A stretch of 43,162 nucleotides of DNA, from assembly GCA_003567315.1 (NCBI GenBank), contig PWZT01000094.1, positions 1 through 43,162 of the forward strand, read 5' to 3'. The position numbers and the translations under genes are program-made. Under the pieces are notes generated by a model that did not search any database, had not been told where the DNA came from, and worked only from the letters and a program-made list of their open reading frames with translations. Positions 35,708 to 43,162 of the stretch are shown here, piece by piece. Within the stretch, counting starts at the first letter, position 1. Every line of letters begins with the position of its first letter. This DNA is from Paracoccaceae bacterium. GTDB lineage: Bacteria > Pseudomonadota > Alphaproteobacteria > Rhodobacterales > Rhodobacteraceae.

Positions 35708-37059
35708 GAGACTGGCATGACAGGATCCCCGAAGCCGCGCGCGCCTTCCTGGCCGGGCGGCGCCTCGACGAGATCGAATGCATCATCGCCGACATGGCCG
35801 GGGTGGCGCGGGGCAAGGCCATGCCCGCATTCAAATTCGACGAGGCGACTAAATACTACCTGCCGACCTCGATCTTCCTGCAGACCATCACCGGCGGCTG
35901 GGCCGATTTCCGCGACGGCGCGGATCTCGAGCCCGACATGATCATGCGCCCCGATTTCGAGACCGCGACAGCCGCCCCCTGGACTGCCGACTGGACCTTG
36001 CAGATCATCCATGACGCGGAGGACGCGCAGGGCAACCCGATCCCGACCGCGCCGCGCAATGTACTCCGGCGCGTGCTCGATCTCTACCGCGCCGAGGGCT
36101 GGCAGCCCGTGATCGCGCCCGAGATGGAATTCTTCTTCGTCGCCCGCAATACAGACCCCAACATGCCCGTGATCCCGCCCATGGGTCGCACCGGGCGGCG
36201 CGCGGCGGCGCGGCAGGCCTATTCCATGTCGGCAGTGGATGAATATGGCAAGGTGATCGACGACATCTACGATTTCGCCGAGGCGATGGGGCTCGAGATC
36301 GACGGCATCCTGCAGGAAGGCGGGGCCGGGCAGGTCGAGATCAATCTCGCCCATGGCGACGCGCTGAACCTCGCCGATCAGGTGTTTTATTTCAAGCGCA
36401 TGATCCGCGAAGCTGCGCTGCGCCACGACATGTTCGCGACCTTCATGGCCAAGCCCATCGAGGGCGAGCCGGGCAGTGCGATGCATGTTCATCATTCCGT
36501 GCTCGACATGAAGACCGGGCGCAATCTCTTTTCCAATGAGGCTGGCGAGAGCACGGATGCGTTTTTGCATTTCATCGGCGGCTTGCAGCGGCATCTGCCA
36601 GCGGCGGTGGCATTGTTCGCGCCCTATGTGAACAGCTATCGCCGTTATGTGCCCGATTTCGCGGCGCCGATTAACCTTGAATGGGGGTATGACAACCGCA
36701 CGACCGGGCTGCGTGTGCCGCTCTCTTCGCCGGCTTCGCGTCGGGTCGAAAACCGTCTGGCGGGGATGGATTGCAACCCGTATCTCGGCATCGCGGCCTC
36801 GCTCGCCTGCGGGTATCTGGGGCTGAAAGAAGCTCAGGGGCCGCGCGAGGAGTGTCGTACCAACGCCTATATGGATGAGGATGAACTGCCGCGCACACTC
36901 GGCGCGGCGCTTGATCTGTTCGAGGAAGCCTCTGCGCTGCACGAGATCCTGCATCCTGAATTCAGCCGGGTCTATTCAGCGGTCAAGCGCGATGAGTATA
37001 ACGAGTTTCTTCAGGTGATCAGTCCCTGGGAACGCGAGCATCTGCTCCTGAACGTATGA
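35704..37059 (+). CDS. Gamma-glutamyl-amine synthetase-like protein 2 (glutamine synthetase family)
   Basis: A 451-residue GS-family ligase, more PuuA-like than the first. Motifs are PEMEFFFVARN, EGGAGQVEINLAHGD, GSAMHVHHSVLD and YDNRTTGLRVPLSSPASRR, all catalytically complete. It shares no close stretch with the first copy, so this is an older pair of paralogues, perhaps with different substrates or a heteromer. Its start overlaps the amidotransferase (ATGA) and its end overlaps the oxidase (ATGA). Confidence 0.9.
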   Translation: MRDWHDRIPEAARAFLAGRRLDEIECIIADMAGVARGKAMPAFKFDEATKYYLPTSIFLQTITGGWADFRDGADLEPDMIMRPDFETATAAPWTADWTLQIIHDAEDAQGNPIPTAPRNVLRRVLDLYRAEGWQPVIAPEMEFFFVARNTDPNMPVIPPMGRTGRRAAARQAYSMSAVDEYGKVIDDIYDFAEAMGLEIDGILQEGGAGQVEINLAHGDALNLADQVFYFKRMIREAALRHDMFATFMAKPIEGEPGSAMHVHHSVLDMKTGRNLFSNEAGESTDAFLHFIGGLQRHLPAAVALFAPYVNSYRRYVPDFAAPINLEWGYDNRTTGLRVPLSSPASRRVENRLAGMDCNPYLGIAASLACGYLGLKEAQGPREECRTNAYMDEDELPRTLGAALDLFEEASALHEILHPEFSRVYSAVKRDEYNEFLQVISPWEREHLLLNV

Positions 37060-38351
37060 ATTTGCTTTTCGCGAATGATCGGGCAGGGGCGTATCCCCAA
37101 AGCTATTATGCGGCCACGGCGACCCCGCTCGACCCTCTGCCTGCGTTAAAGGGGGTCGAGCGCGCTGATGTCTGCATCATCGGCGCGGGCTATACCGGGC
37201 TCTCGGCCGCGCTGCATCTGGCGGAGCGCGGCTATTCGGTGATCGTGCTGGAGGCGCACCGCGTGGGCTTTGGCGCCTCGGGGCGCAATGGCGGGCAGGT
37301 CGGTGTGGGCCAGCGGATCGAGCAGGACTCGATCGAGGCCATGGTCGGGCGCGAGGATGCGCGCAAGCTCTGGGATATCGGCTTGCAGGCCCGCGATCTG
37401 GTACGCGATCTGATCGTGCGCTTCGAGATGGATTGCGGCTGGAAACCCGGCGTGCTGCATGCCGATTGGCACGCGCGCGACGTGCCCCACGCCCATGCCT
37501 ATGCCGAAAAACTGGCGCGTGAGTATGATTACCACGACATCGAGCCCCTGGGGCGCGCGGAGGTGCAGGAAATCGTGAAGACGCGCGCCTATCAGGGTGG
37601 GACACTCGATCACGGGTCGGGTCATATACACCCGCTGCGCTTCGCCTTGGGCCTTGCGCGGGCCGCGTTGGCGGCAGGCGCGCGGATTTGCGAGAAATCG
37701 CTGGTGGTCGATATCCAGCAAGGGACGCCTGCGAAGGTGCAGACACAGCAAGGTCATGTCACGGCGGATCATGTCATCGTTGCGGCCAACGGATATCTGG
37801 GCGGGCTGGTGCCGAAGGTCGCGGCCAAGGTCATGCCGATCAACAATTTCATCATCGCGACCGAGCCGCTGGCGGATGGCCACGTGCTCGCGCGGGATGT
37901 GGCGGTGGCGGACAGCAAATTCGTGATCAACTATTTCCGGCTCTCGGAAGAGGGGCGGCTCCTGTTCGGGGGCGGCGAGAGTTATGGCTACCGCTTTCCT
38001 GACATCACGCGGACAGTGCGCAAACCGATGCTCGAAGTTTTCCCACAGCTTGAAAACACGCGGGTCGACTATGCCTGGGGCGGCACGCTGGCGATCACCC
38101 GCACACGGCTTCCCTGTTTCCTGCGCCTTGGGCCCAATATGTATTCGGCCTCGGGCTATTCGGGGCATGGCGTGGCGCTGGCCAGCCTTGCAGGGCAGAT
38201 CATGGCCGAGGCAGTCGCAGGGCAATCCGAGCGCTTCGATGTCATGGCCCGCGTTAAGCTGCCGGGTTTTCCGGGCGGGCCCATGCTGCGCAGTCCGCTG
38301 CTGGCGCTGGCGATGACATGGTTTTCCCTGCGCGACCGGATCGGCCTGTAG
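37056..38351 (+). CDS. FAD-dependent amine oxidase, PuuB-like
   Basis: A 431-residue flavoprotein of the DAO family. The dinucleotide-binding motif is IIGAGYTGLSAALHLAERGY (G43-G45-G48), followed by VLEAHRVGFGASGRNGGQVG, a signature of PuuB/gamma-glutamylputrescine oxidase-like enzymes. The C-terminal part contains YAWGGTLAITRTRLPC and the FAD-binding NMYSASGYSGHGVALASL. It would oxidise a gamma-glutamyl-amine to an aldehyde with H2O2. It is the last gene of the run; no aldehyde dehydrogenase (PuuC) or transaminase (PuuE) follows. Confidence 0.88.
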   Translation: MNLLFANDRAGAYPQSYYAATATPLDPLPALKGVERADVCIIGAGYTGLSAALHLAERGYSVIVLEAHRVGFGASGRNGGQVGVGQRIEQDSIEAMVGREDARKLWDIGLQARDLVRDLIVRFEMDCGWKPGVLHADWHARDVPHAHAYAEKLAREYDYHDIEPLGRAEVQEIVKTRAYQGGTLDHGSGHIHPLRFALGLARAALAAGARICEKSLVVDIQQGTPAKVQTQQGHVTADHVIVAANGYLGGLVPKVAAKVMPINNFIIATEPLADGHVLARDVAVADSKFVINYFRLSEEGRLLFGGGESYGYRFPDITRTVRKPMLEVFPQLENTRVDYAWGGTLAITRTRLPCFLRLGPNMYSASGYSGHGVALASLAGQIMAEAVAGQSERFDVMARVKLPGFPGGPMLRSPLLALAMTWFSLRDRIGL

Positions 38352-38387
38352 CAAACCGGCCCGACGCGCGCTACAGCTATCGCCGTC

Positions 38388-38477
38388 CGCGATCAGCCTG
38401 CGCCAGCCGATGCGCCCCTGCCTTCATCTTGCCGAAAAATACTCTCGCCGAAGGCAGCGCGCCGTCAGGCGCGCTTC
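38388..38477 (+). repeat. Interspersed hairpin element, copy C (long form)
   Basis: It matches copy B from CGCGATCAGCCTG through the perfect hairpin AGCGCGCC-GTCA-GGCGCGCT at 38456-38475, apart from a few substitutions and 8 bases missing in the left part. It lies 36 bp after the FAD oxidase gene on the same strand and before convergent phaR. Confidence 0.85.
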
Positions 38478-38554
38478 TACCGGAGAGGCGTCACACACCA
38501 TTCAGCCGACGCGCCTGCCCGCCGGCGGCACGTTCAACTTGATCGAGGCGCAAT

Positions 38555-39097
38555 CTATTTGTTCATTTTCGACAATTTCTGCTGCAACTCGGCGAGTTGC
38601 TTCTTGATCTCGTCGAGATCATCCTTCTCCTCGCCGTCTTCCTTGGGCGCAGGCATTCCCGGCCAGCCCGCCATCATCGATTTCATGAAGGCTTGCTGCT
38701 GGCGCTGCATCTCTTCGAACCCCGGCATGGCGGCCATGGGAGAGGCGCGGGTCATGTTCTCGACCATCTTGGATTGCCCTTCGCGCAGCATCTCGAAGGA
38801 CATGGCGAGGAATTGCGGCACGACGCTTTGCGCCTGCGTGGTGTAGCTGCGCACGAGATCAGTGAGCACATCGAGCGGCAGCACATTCTCGCCGCGGCTC
38901 TCATGCTCGGCGATGATCTGGAGTAAATACTGTCGGGTCAGGTCGTCGCCCGATTTCAGATCCACGATCTGCACTTCACGCCCGTCGCGGATGAAGCCTG
39001 CGATATCCTCGAGCGTGACATAATCGCTTGTTTCGGTGTTATACAAGCGGCGGCTCGCATAGCGCTTGATCAGCAGCGGCTTCTGTTCCTGGGACAT
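38555..39097 (-). CDS. phaR: Polyhydroxyalkanoate synthesis repressor PhaR
   Basis: A 180-residue regulator that binds PHA granules and DNA and represses phasin genes until polymer accumulates. The N-terminal PHB accumulation regulator domain is KRYASRRLYNTETSDYVTLE, followed by the granule-binding domain (LPLDVLTDLVRSYTTQAQ) and a C-terminal charged coiled coil (LDEIKKQLAELQQKLSKM). The start at 39097 has GAGGGGG upstream; a frame to 39115 exists. It lies after phaP with a terminator between, so it can have its own promoter. Confidence 0.95.
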   Translation of the reverse strand: MSQEQKPLLIKRYASRRLYNTETSDYVTLEDIAGFIRDGREVQIVDLKSGDDLTRQYLLQIIAEHESRGENVLPLDVLTDLVRSYTTQAQSVVPQFLAMSFEMLREGQSKMVENMTRASPMAAMPGFEEMQRQQQAFMKSMMAGWPGMPAPKEDGEEKDDLDEIKKQLAELQQKLSKMNK

Positions 39098-39160
39098 GGT
39101 TTCCCCCTCGCCCATGCATTTGGCATTGCGGCAAGACTAGGGGAGCTTTGCACAAAAGGA

Positions 39161-39187
39161 AAGGGCGAGCGTCATGCGCTCGCCCTT
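39161..39187 (-). terminator. Intrinsic terminator of phaP
   Basis: AAGGGCGAGCG and CGCTCGCCCTT form a perfect 11-bp stem with a five-base loop. On the minus strand it is followed by TTTCCTTTT, about 50 bp after the phaP stop. Confidence 0.9.
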
Positions 39188-39236
39188 ATGTCAGGCGTAG
39201 CCAGGGAGGGTGGCGTGCCTGACGAGAGCAGACAGC

Positions 39237-39683
39237 TTACTTCGTGGAAGCGGTCTTGGCGGCTTTGGTTGCCGTGTCGGTGGCTTTCTTGACAGCAGCG
39301 GAAGCTTCTTCCTGCATGTCCTTGCCAGCAGCCATCATCAGCTCGACAGTGTCCATCTGGACCTTTTTCGCGATTTCAGCGAACGCAGCAACGTGCTCGG
39401 CAGTCATTTCAGCCGAAGACGACGCGAAGTCGGTCATCGCTTTGGAATAAGCAGCCGGGTCTTCCTTGACGGTCGACACTTCGCCGACTTTTGCCAGCGT
39501 TGCCTTGGTCCACTTGCTCGAAACTTCGGTGGATTTTTCGGCAGCTTCCAGAGCGACCTTGCTCATCTTCTCGGCTAGGGCGGCCTGCGATTTGAACGCG
39601 TCCTGCATTGCGGATGTGTCCATCGGGAATGCGCCCATCATGTCTTTCATCATCTTTGTGTAGTCGGGGGTTGCAGCAGCCAT
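39237..39683 (-). CDS. phaP: Phasin PhaP
   Basis: A 148-residue phasin, a surface protein of PHA granules. It is nearly all helix, rich in alanine and lysine: DYTKMMKDMMGAFPMDTSAM, then long amphipathic helices such as AALAEKMSKVALEAAEKSTE and AFAEIAKKVQMDTVELM. It ends with an AKT-repeat-like tail (KKATDTATKAAKTASTK) reminiscent of PHA-binding or nucleoid-associated tails. AAGGAGAG precedes the ATG at 39683. Two PhaR-type palindromes lie in its upstream region. The phasin has a strong terminator, fitting an abundant protein. Confidence 0.93.
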   Translation of the reverse strand: MAAATPDYTKMMKDMMGAFPMDTSAMQDAFKSQAALAEKMSKVALEAAEKSTEVSSKWTKATLAKVGEVSTVKEDPAAYSKAMTDFASSSAEMTAEHVAAFAEIAKKVQMDTVELMMAAGKDMQEEASAAVKKATDTATKAAKTASTK

Positions 39684-39750
39684 GTCAGCTCTCCTTGATT
39701 TGATCTCTGAGCAGATCGCCTCGTGCTCTCTGCATCTGCACAGAATATGC

Positions 39751-39767
39751 ATGCTGCGGCGCAGCAT
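39751..39767. promoter_or_regulatory. PhaR-type operator 1 upstream of phaP
   Basis: ATGCTGCGGCGCAGCAT is a perfect palindrome with 7-bp arms and a GGC centre. It contains CTGC-N3-GCAG, the site reported for PhaR of Paracoccus denitrificans at phaP. It lies about 70 bp before the phaP start. Confidence 0.7.
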
Positions 39768-39775
39768 TTCAAGGA

Positions 39776-39798
39776 TTTTTTCTGCACTGCAGAAAAAA
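39776..39798. promoter_or_regulatory. PhaR-type operator 2, also a hairpin with T-run
   Basis: TTTTTTCTGC-ACT-GCAGAAAAAA has 10-bp arms and contains CTGC-N3-GCAG, the same core as operator 1, 9 bp away from it. It begins 21 bp beyond the phaC stop on the minus strand, and its T/A-runs also suit a bidirectional terminator for phaC. Both roles at once are plausible. Confidence 0.7.
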
Positions 39799-39818
39799 AC
39801 GGTCAGTGCGATCCAAGC

Positions 39819-41621
39819 TCAGGACATTGCGTCGTTTTTTGAACTGACGACATAGGTGCCGGGGGCATCCGCGAGGGCCTCATAACCCGAATCGCCCGGA
39901 ATGCGCGGTTCCACCTGCGCGCCGGAGCGCTTGCGCAACCAAGCTTCCCAGCGCGGCCACCATGATCCTTCGTGGAATTCTGCCGCTTCCTGCCACTCCT
40001 CGGGCGTGCCTGCGGGCTCGACACCCGTGTAGTGTCCGTATTTCTTCTTGCTGGGCGGGTTGATGATCCCAGCGATATGGCCGGATTGCGACAGGATGAA
40101 GGTCTTGTTCCTGCTTCCCATCTTGGAGATGCCACGAAAGCTCGACCGCCACGCGGCGATATGATCCGTCTCGCAGGCGGTCGCGCAGAGCGGATGGCGG
40201 ACATCCGAGATATTCACATCCTCGCCACAGATGCGGAACGTGTCGGCGGCGAAACGGTCATTCTGGCAAAGCCCGCGAAGATACTCCACGCACATCCGCC
40301 CCGGCAGGTTCGTGCCATCCCCATTCCAGTAGAGCAGGTCGAAAGCCGGTGGCGCCTCGCCCATCATGTAGCTGCGGATCGCCGGGCCGTAGACCAGGTC
40401 ATTCGAGCGCAGGAAGGAAAAGGTGCGCGACATGAAACCACTGTCCAGATAGCCCTTGTCGCTGCACTCGGCCTCGATTCCGTCAACGAAATCATCCTCG
40501 AGAAACACGCCGACCTCGCCTTGATCGGAGAAATCCGTCAAGGTGGTGAAGAAGGTGGCCGAGCGGACCGATTTGTCCTTGCGCTTGTGCATCAGGGCAA
40601 GCGTCAGCGCGAGCGTCGTTCCGGCGATGCAATAGCCGATGACATTCACCTGCTTCTCATCCGTGATCTCGCGCGCGACGCGGATCGCCTCCAGATACCC
40701 CTCCTCGACATAGGTATCCATGCCGACATCGGCATAGTCGGCATCAGGGTTGACCCAGGAAACGACGAACAAGGTATAGCCCTGATCCACGATCCATTTG
40801 ATCAGGCTGTTCTGCGGCTTGAGATCCATGATGTAGAACTTGTTGATCCAGGGCGGAAAGATCACCAGCGGCGTGCGGCACACGGTCTCGGTGGTGGGCG
40901 TATACTGGATCAACTCGAACATGCGGTTGCGAAACACGACCTTGCCGGGTGTTGTCGCGATATTGTCGCCGACCTTGAACGCATCCCGGTCGGCCAGCGT
41001 CACCTGCAATTCGCCCTTGTTGGCCTCGACATCGCGTACGAGGTTCTCGAGACCCCGCACAAGGCTTTCGCCTTCGGTCTCGACCGCTTTCATCAAGGCG
41101 TCGGGATTGGTGGCAAGGAAATTCGTGGGCGCCATCATGTCCACGATCTGTTGCGTGAAATACTGCAGACGGCGCTTTTCGCGATCCGGGATCGACTCGA
41201 GCGAGTCGACCGCCTCGTTCATGGCCTCGGTCGCAATCAGATATTGCTGCTTGATGTAATTGAAATAAGGGTGCGTCTTCCACAACGGGTTGGAGAAGCG
41301 GCGGTCGTCTGCGGTGCTGTCCTCGGGGGCCGCGATTTTGCCGCTGCGCAGAACTTCCTGCGCCTCCACATGATGCTTCAGCGCTTTTCCCCAGTAATCG
41401 AGCTGTTGTTCAAGCGCTTTTGATGGATGCTTGAACATTTCTGTCCAATAAGCGGTCGCTGCATGTAGAAACAGCCCTGAATCAGGCGCTTGCAGGCTGG
41501 GACGCGGGATTTCACGTTGTGCGAGGGCTTCAGTCAGGCGCTGGGTCAACTCTTCCACCCGTGCCATATTTGCCTTCATACGTTCCACTTTTTGATCTTC
41601 TTCATATTCAGAAGTTGTCAT
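39819..41621 (-). CDS. phaC: Class I poly(R)-hydroxyalkanoate synthase PhaC
   Basis: A 600-residue synthase that polymerises (R)-3-hydroxyacyl-CoA into PHA granules. The lipase-like box is GYCIAG with nucleophile C331. The catalytic aspartate region (CATACETDHIAAW) and histidine region (SQSGHIAGIINPP) are present, with the typical PPWINKFYIMDL and FFTTLTDF blocks. The N-terminal ~100 residues are the variable granule/dimer region. It is divergent from phaZ and followed by the phaP promoter region. No phaAB genes are in the window. Confidence 0.97.
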   Translation of the reverse strand: MTTSEYEEDQKVERMKANMARVEELTQRLTEALAQREIPRPSLQAPDSGLFLHAATAYWTEMFKHPSKALEQQLDYWGKALKHHVEAQEVLRSGKIAAPEDSTADDRRFSNPLWKTHPYFNYIKQQYLIATEAMNEAVDSLESIPDREKRRLQYFTQQIVDMMAPTNFLATNPDALMKAVETEGESLVRGLENLVRDVEANKGELQVTLADRDAFKVGDNIATTPGKVVFRNRMFELIQYTPTTETVCRTPLVIFPPWINKFYIMDLKPQNSLIKWIVDQGYTLFVVSWVNPDADYADVGMDTYVEEGYLEAIRVAREITDEKQVNVIGYCIAGTTLALTLALMHKRKDKSVRSATFFTTLTDFSDQGEVGVFLEDDFVDGIEAECSDKGYLDSGFMSRTFSFLRSNDLVYGPAIRSYMMGEAPPAFDLLYWNGDGTNLPGRMCVEYLRGLCQNDRFAADTFRICGEDVNISDVRHPLCATACETDHIAAWRSSFRGISKMGSRNKTFILSQSGHIAGIINPPSKKKYGHYTGVEPAGTPEEWQEAAEFHEGSWWPRWEAWLRKRSGAQVEPRIPGDSGYEALADAPGTYVVSSKNDAMS

Positions 41622-41747
41622 GAAACCAAATCCCCCCTATCTTTCGCAGGCGCAGCATAAGCTCCTTACCTGATCTTAACGCTGCGATGATATGAATGAA
41701 AGTGACGAATCCGGCTCGGGTTTCGTCTGAAAGGAATGGGGACAGAT

Positions 41748-43028
41748 ATGAAGGGCATGGCCACTTACGACCTGATGGAGTCGGTGCGTAACACGAATGA
41801 GTGGATGGGTGCTTCCGCACGCGCCTTCGCCTCCTATCCCGTCTGGGGCATGGTTCCCAATCCGATGTTCAAGGTCATGTCGGCCTGGGGGCGCGTGACC
41901 GAGCGCAGTTTCGCACGCATGGTCATCAAGCCCGACTGGGGCATCACCACCATTGTGGCCGAAGACGGGCGCGACCATATGGTCGAAGAAGTGGTCGAAA
42001 TCGAACGCCCCTTTGGCGATCTGGTGCGTTTCAAGGTGCATGGCCGCCCTGAAAAGAAACGCCGCGTGCTGCTCTGTGCGCCCATGTCAGGGCATTATGC
42101 CACGCTCCTGCGCTCGACGGTTGCCAGCTTGCTGACTGATTGCGAAGTCTGGGTCACCGACTGGCACAATGCGCGCGACATTCCGGTGTCCGAGGGCAAG
42201 TTTGATATCGAGGATTACACGGTCTACCTGATGGAATTCATGCGCCATCTGGGCCCCGACACGCATGTTGTGGCCGTGTGTCAGCCAGTGCCACTTGCAC
42301 TGGCCGCGACCGCCTATCTGGCCGAGCTGGACCCGGATGCGCAGCCACGCACGCTCACCTTGATCGGCGGGCCGATCGATCCCGATGCCGCCCCGACCGA
42401 AGTCACCGATTTCGGCCGCCGCGTCACGATGGGCCAGCTTGAGCATCTCGCGATCCAGCGCGTCGGCTTCAAATACAAGGGCGTCGGGCGGCTGGTCTAT
42501 CCCGGGTTGCTGCAACTGGGCGGCTTCATCTCGATGAATCTGGAGCGCCATGCGCAGGCATTCGCCGACAAGATCACATCCGAGGCGCGCGGCGATGGTG
42601 GCGAGCGCGACAAGCACAACCGTTTCTATGATGAATATCTCTCGGTCATGGATATGACAGCGGAGTTTTATCTCTCCACGGTTGAACGCATCTTCAAGGC
42701 GCGCGAGATTGCACGCAATGCGTTCGTGGTTGATGGCCACGCGGTGGATTTCTCGAAGATCACAGGCGTCGCCGTGAAGATTGTCGAAGGCGAGAAGGAT
42801 GACATCAGCGCGCCAGGCCAATGCCTTGCTGCGCTCGACCTGCTGACTGGCTTGCAGCCCGACCAGAAGGCCAGCCATCTCGAGCCCGGTGCGGGCCACT
42901 ATGGCATCTTTGCCGGCAAGTCATGGCGCAACAATATTCGCCCGCTGGTGATGGAATTCATGGACACGCATTCGGGCGGCGGGGACGACCAGAAAGCCCC
43001 GCTGACCCTGGCAGCATCGAACGGCTGA
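41748..43028 (+). CDS. phaZ: Intracellular polyhydroxyalkanoate depolymerase PhaZ
   Basis: A 426-residue intracellular depolymerase that breaks down stored PHA. The nucleophile is C178 in VAVCQPVP, a cysteine replacing the serine of lipases, as in PhaZ1 of Cupriavidus necator. Other features are LLCAPMSGHYATLLRSTV, VWVTDWHNARDIP, and the C-terminal histidine in PGAGHYGIFAG. There is no signal peptide, consistent with an intracellular enzyme. The start at 41748 (MKGMATYDLMESVRN) has GGGGA 5 bases upstream; 41736 and 41757 are alternatives. It diverges from phaC. Confidence 0.95.
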   Translation: MKGMATYDLMESVRNTNEWMGASARAFASYPVWGMVPNPMFKVMSAWGRVTERSFARMVIKPDWGITTIVAEDGRDHMVEEVVEIERPFGDLVRFKVHGRPEKKRRVLLCAPMSGHYATLLRSTVASLLTDCEVWVTDWHNARDIPVSEGKFDIEDYTVYLMEFMRHLGPDTHVVAVCQPVPLALAATAYLAELDPDAQPRTLTLIGGPIDPDAAPTEVTDFGRRVTMGQLEHLAIQRVGFKYKGVGRLVYPGLLQLGGFISMNLERHAQAFADKITSEARGDGGERDKHNRFYDEYLSVMDMTAEFYLSTVERIFKAREIARNAFVVDGHAVDFSKITGVAVKIVEGEKDDISAPGQCLAALDLLTGLQPDQKASHLEPGAGHYGIFAGKSWRNNIRPLVMEFMDTHSGGGDDQKAPLTLAASNG

Positions 43029-43034
43029 GCTTGC

Positions 43035-43070
43035 TTTGCGCCCCATGCCGTCCTTGGCATGGCGCGCAAA
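43035..43070 (+). terminator. Stem-loop after phaZ
   Basis: TTTGCGC...CCATGCC pairs with GGCATGG...GCGCAAA (7+7 bp with one C-C mismatch) around loop GTCCTT, 7 bp after the phaZ stop. No T-run follows, but position and size fit a transcription end. The remaining 92 bases to the window edge hold no gene I can support. Confidence 0.65.
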
Positions 43071-43162
43071 CCGCACAGTGAATTCAAAGATCACTCAGCG
43101 CGTTACACTTCGCTGGTTGTCAGCTCCGCGCACCACGACACGCCGGACACCTTGCAGCCGTG

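Noticed and set aside
41651-41686. Inverted repeat CGCAGC/GCTGCG between phaC and phaZ as a PhaR site
   Set aside because: Arms are 6 bp and 24 bases apart, and the core does not match CTGC-N3-GCAG.

Overview
The window is high-GC, gene-dense chromosomal DNA from an alphaproteobacterium, most likely a member of the Rhodobacterales (Rhodobacteraceae/Paracoccaceae). Supporting this are a long-form RpoD with an acidic insert, an IscR without the usual three cluster cysteines heading an iscS-sufB-C-D-S operon with an Irr-type box, a class I PHA locus (phaZ, phaC, phaP, phaR), and a recurrent hairpin element after forward-strand genes. I saw no insertion sequence, integrase, phage gene, CRISPR array or rRNA gene.

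Layout. 1-5.0 kb (minus strand): dnaG, rpoD, then a tightly packed tail of a possible RelE/ParE-fold protein, a stand-alone sigma region 4 protein that looks like a partial duplicate of the end of rpoD, and a gene start cut by the window edge. 5-12 kb: stress and housekeeping genes (Tat-exported MsrB, TerB-like, BI-1 membrane protein, quinone oxidoreductase, a small XRE regulator, a HisN-type phosphatase) and an MFS/hydrolase pair. 12-18.5 kb: thrS facing typA, with YitT, SMR and M48 lipoprotein genes upstream of typA and another hydrolase beyond. 18.6-26.7 kb: the iscR-iscS-sufB-(77 aa membrane protein)-sufC-sufD-YIP1-YIP1-sufS operon, followed by tRNA-Arg(CCG). 26.7-30 kb: a VOC dioxygenase-like gene, a DUF4160/DUF2442 pair and ettA (minus strand). 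30.2-38.4 kb: a polar amino-acid/amine ABC transporter in one run with two gamma-glutamyl-amine-synthetase-like genes, a class I glutamine amidotransferase and an FAD amine oxidase, which together look like a complete uptake and gamma-glutamylation module. 38.5-43 kb: phaR, phaP and phaC (minus strand), with phaZ diverging from phaC.

How the genes work together. The suf operon builds Fe-S clusters, and its promoter carries a perfect 19-bp palindrome of the Irr/ICE type overlapping the putative -10. The pha genes form a synthesis, granule-coating, degradation and regulation set; two perfect CTGC-N3-GCAG palindromes, the kind of site PhaR binds, lie just upstream of phaP. The amine module probably imports an amino acid or amine, ligates it to glutamate, oxidises the product and hydrolyses the gamma-glutamyl bond. 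The most novel-looking items are the rpoD-tail sigma-4/toxin-like cassette, the hairpin repeat family (four copies, one with a changed but still paired stem), and an Irr-like sequence inside iscS.
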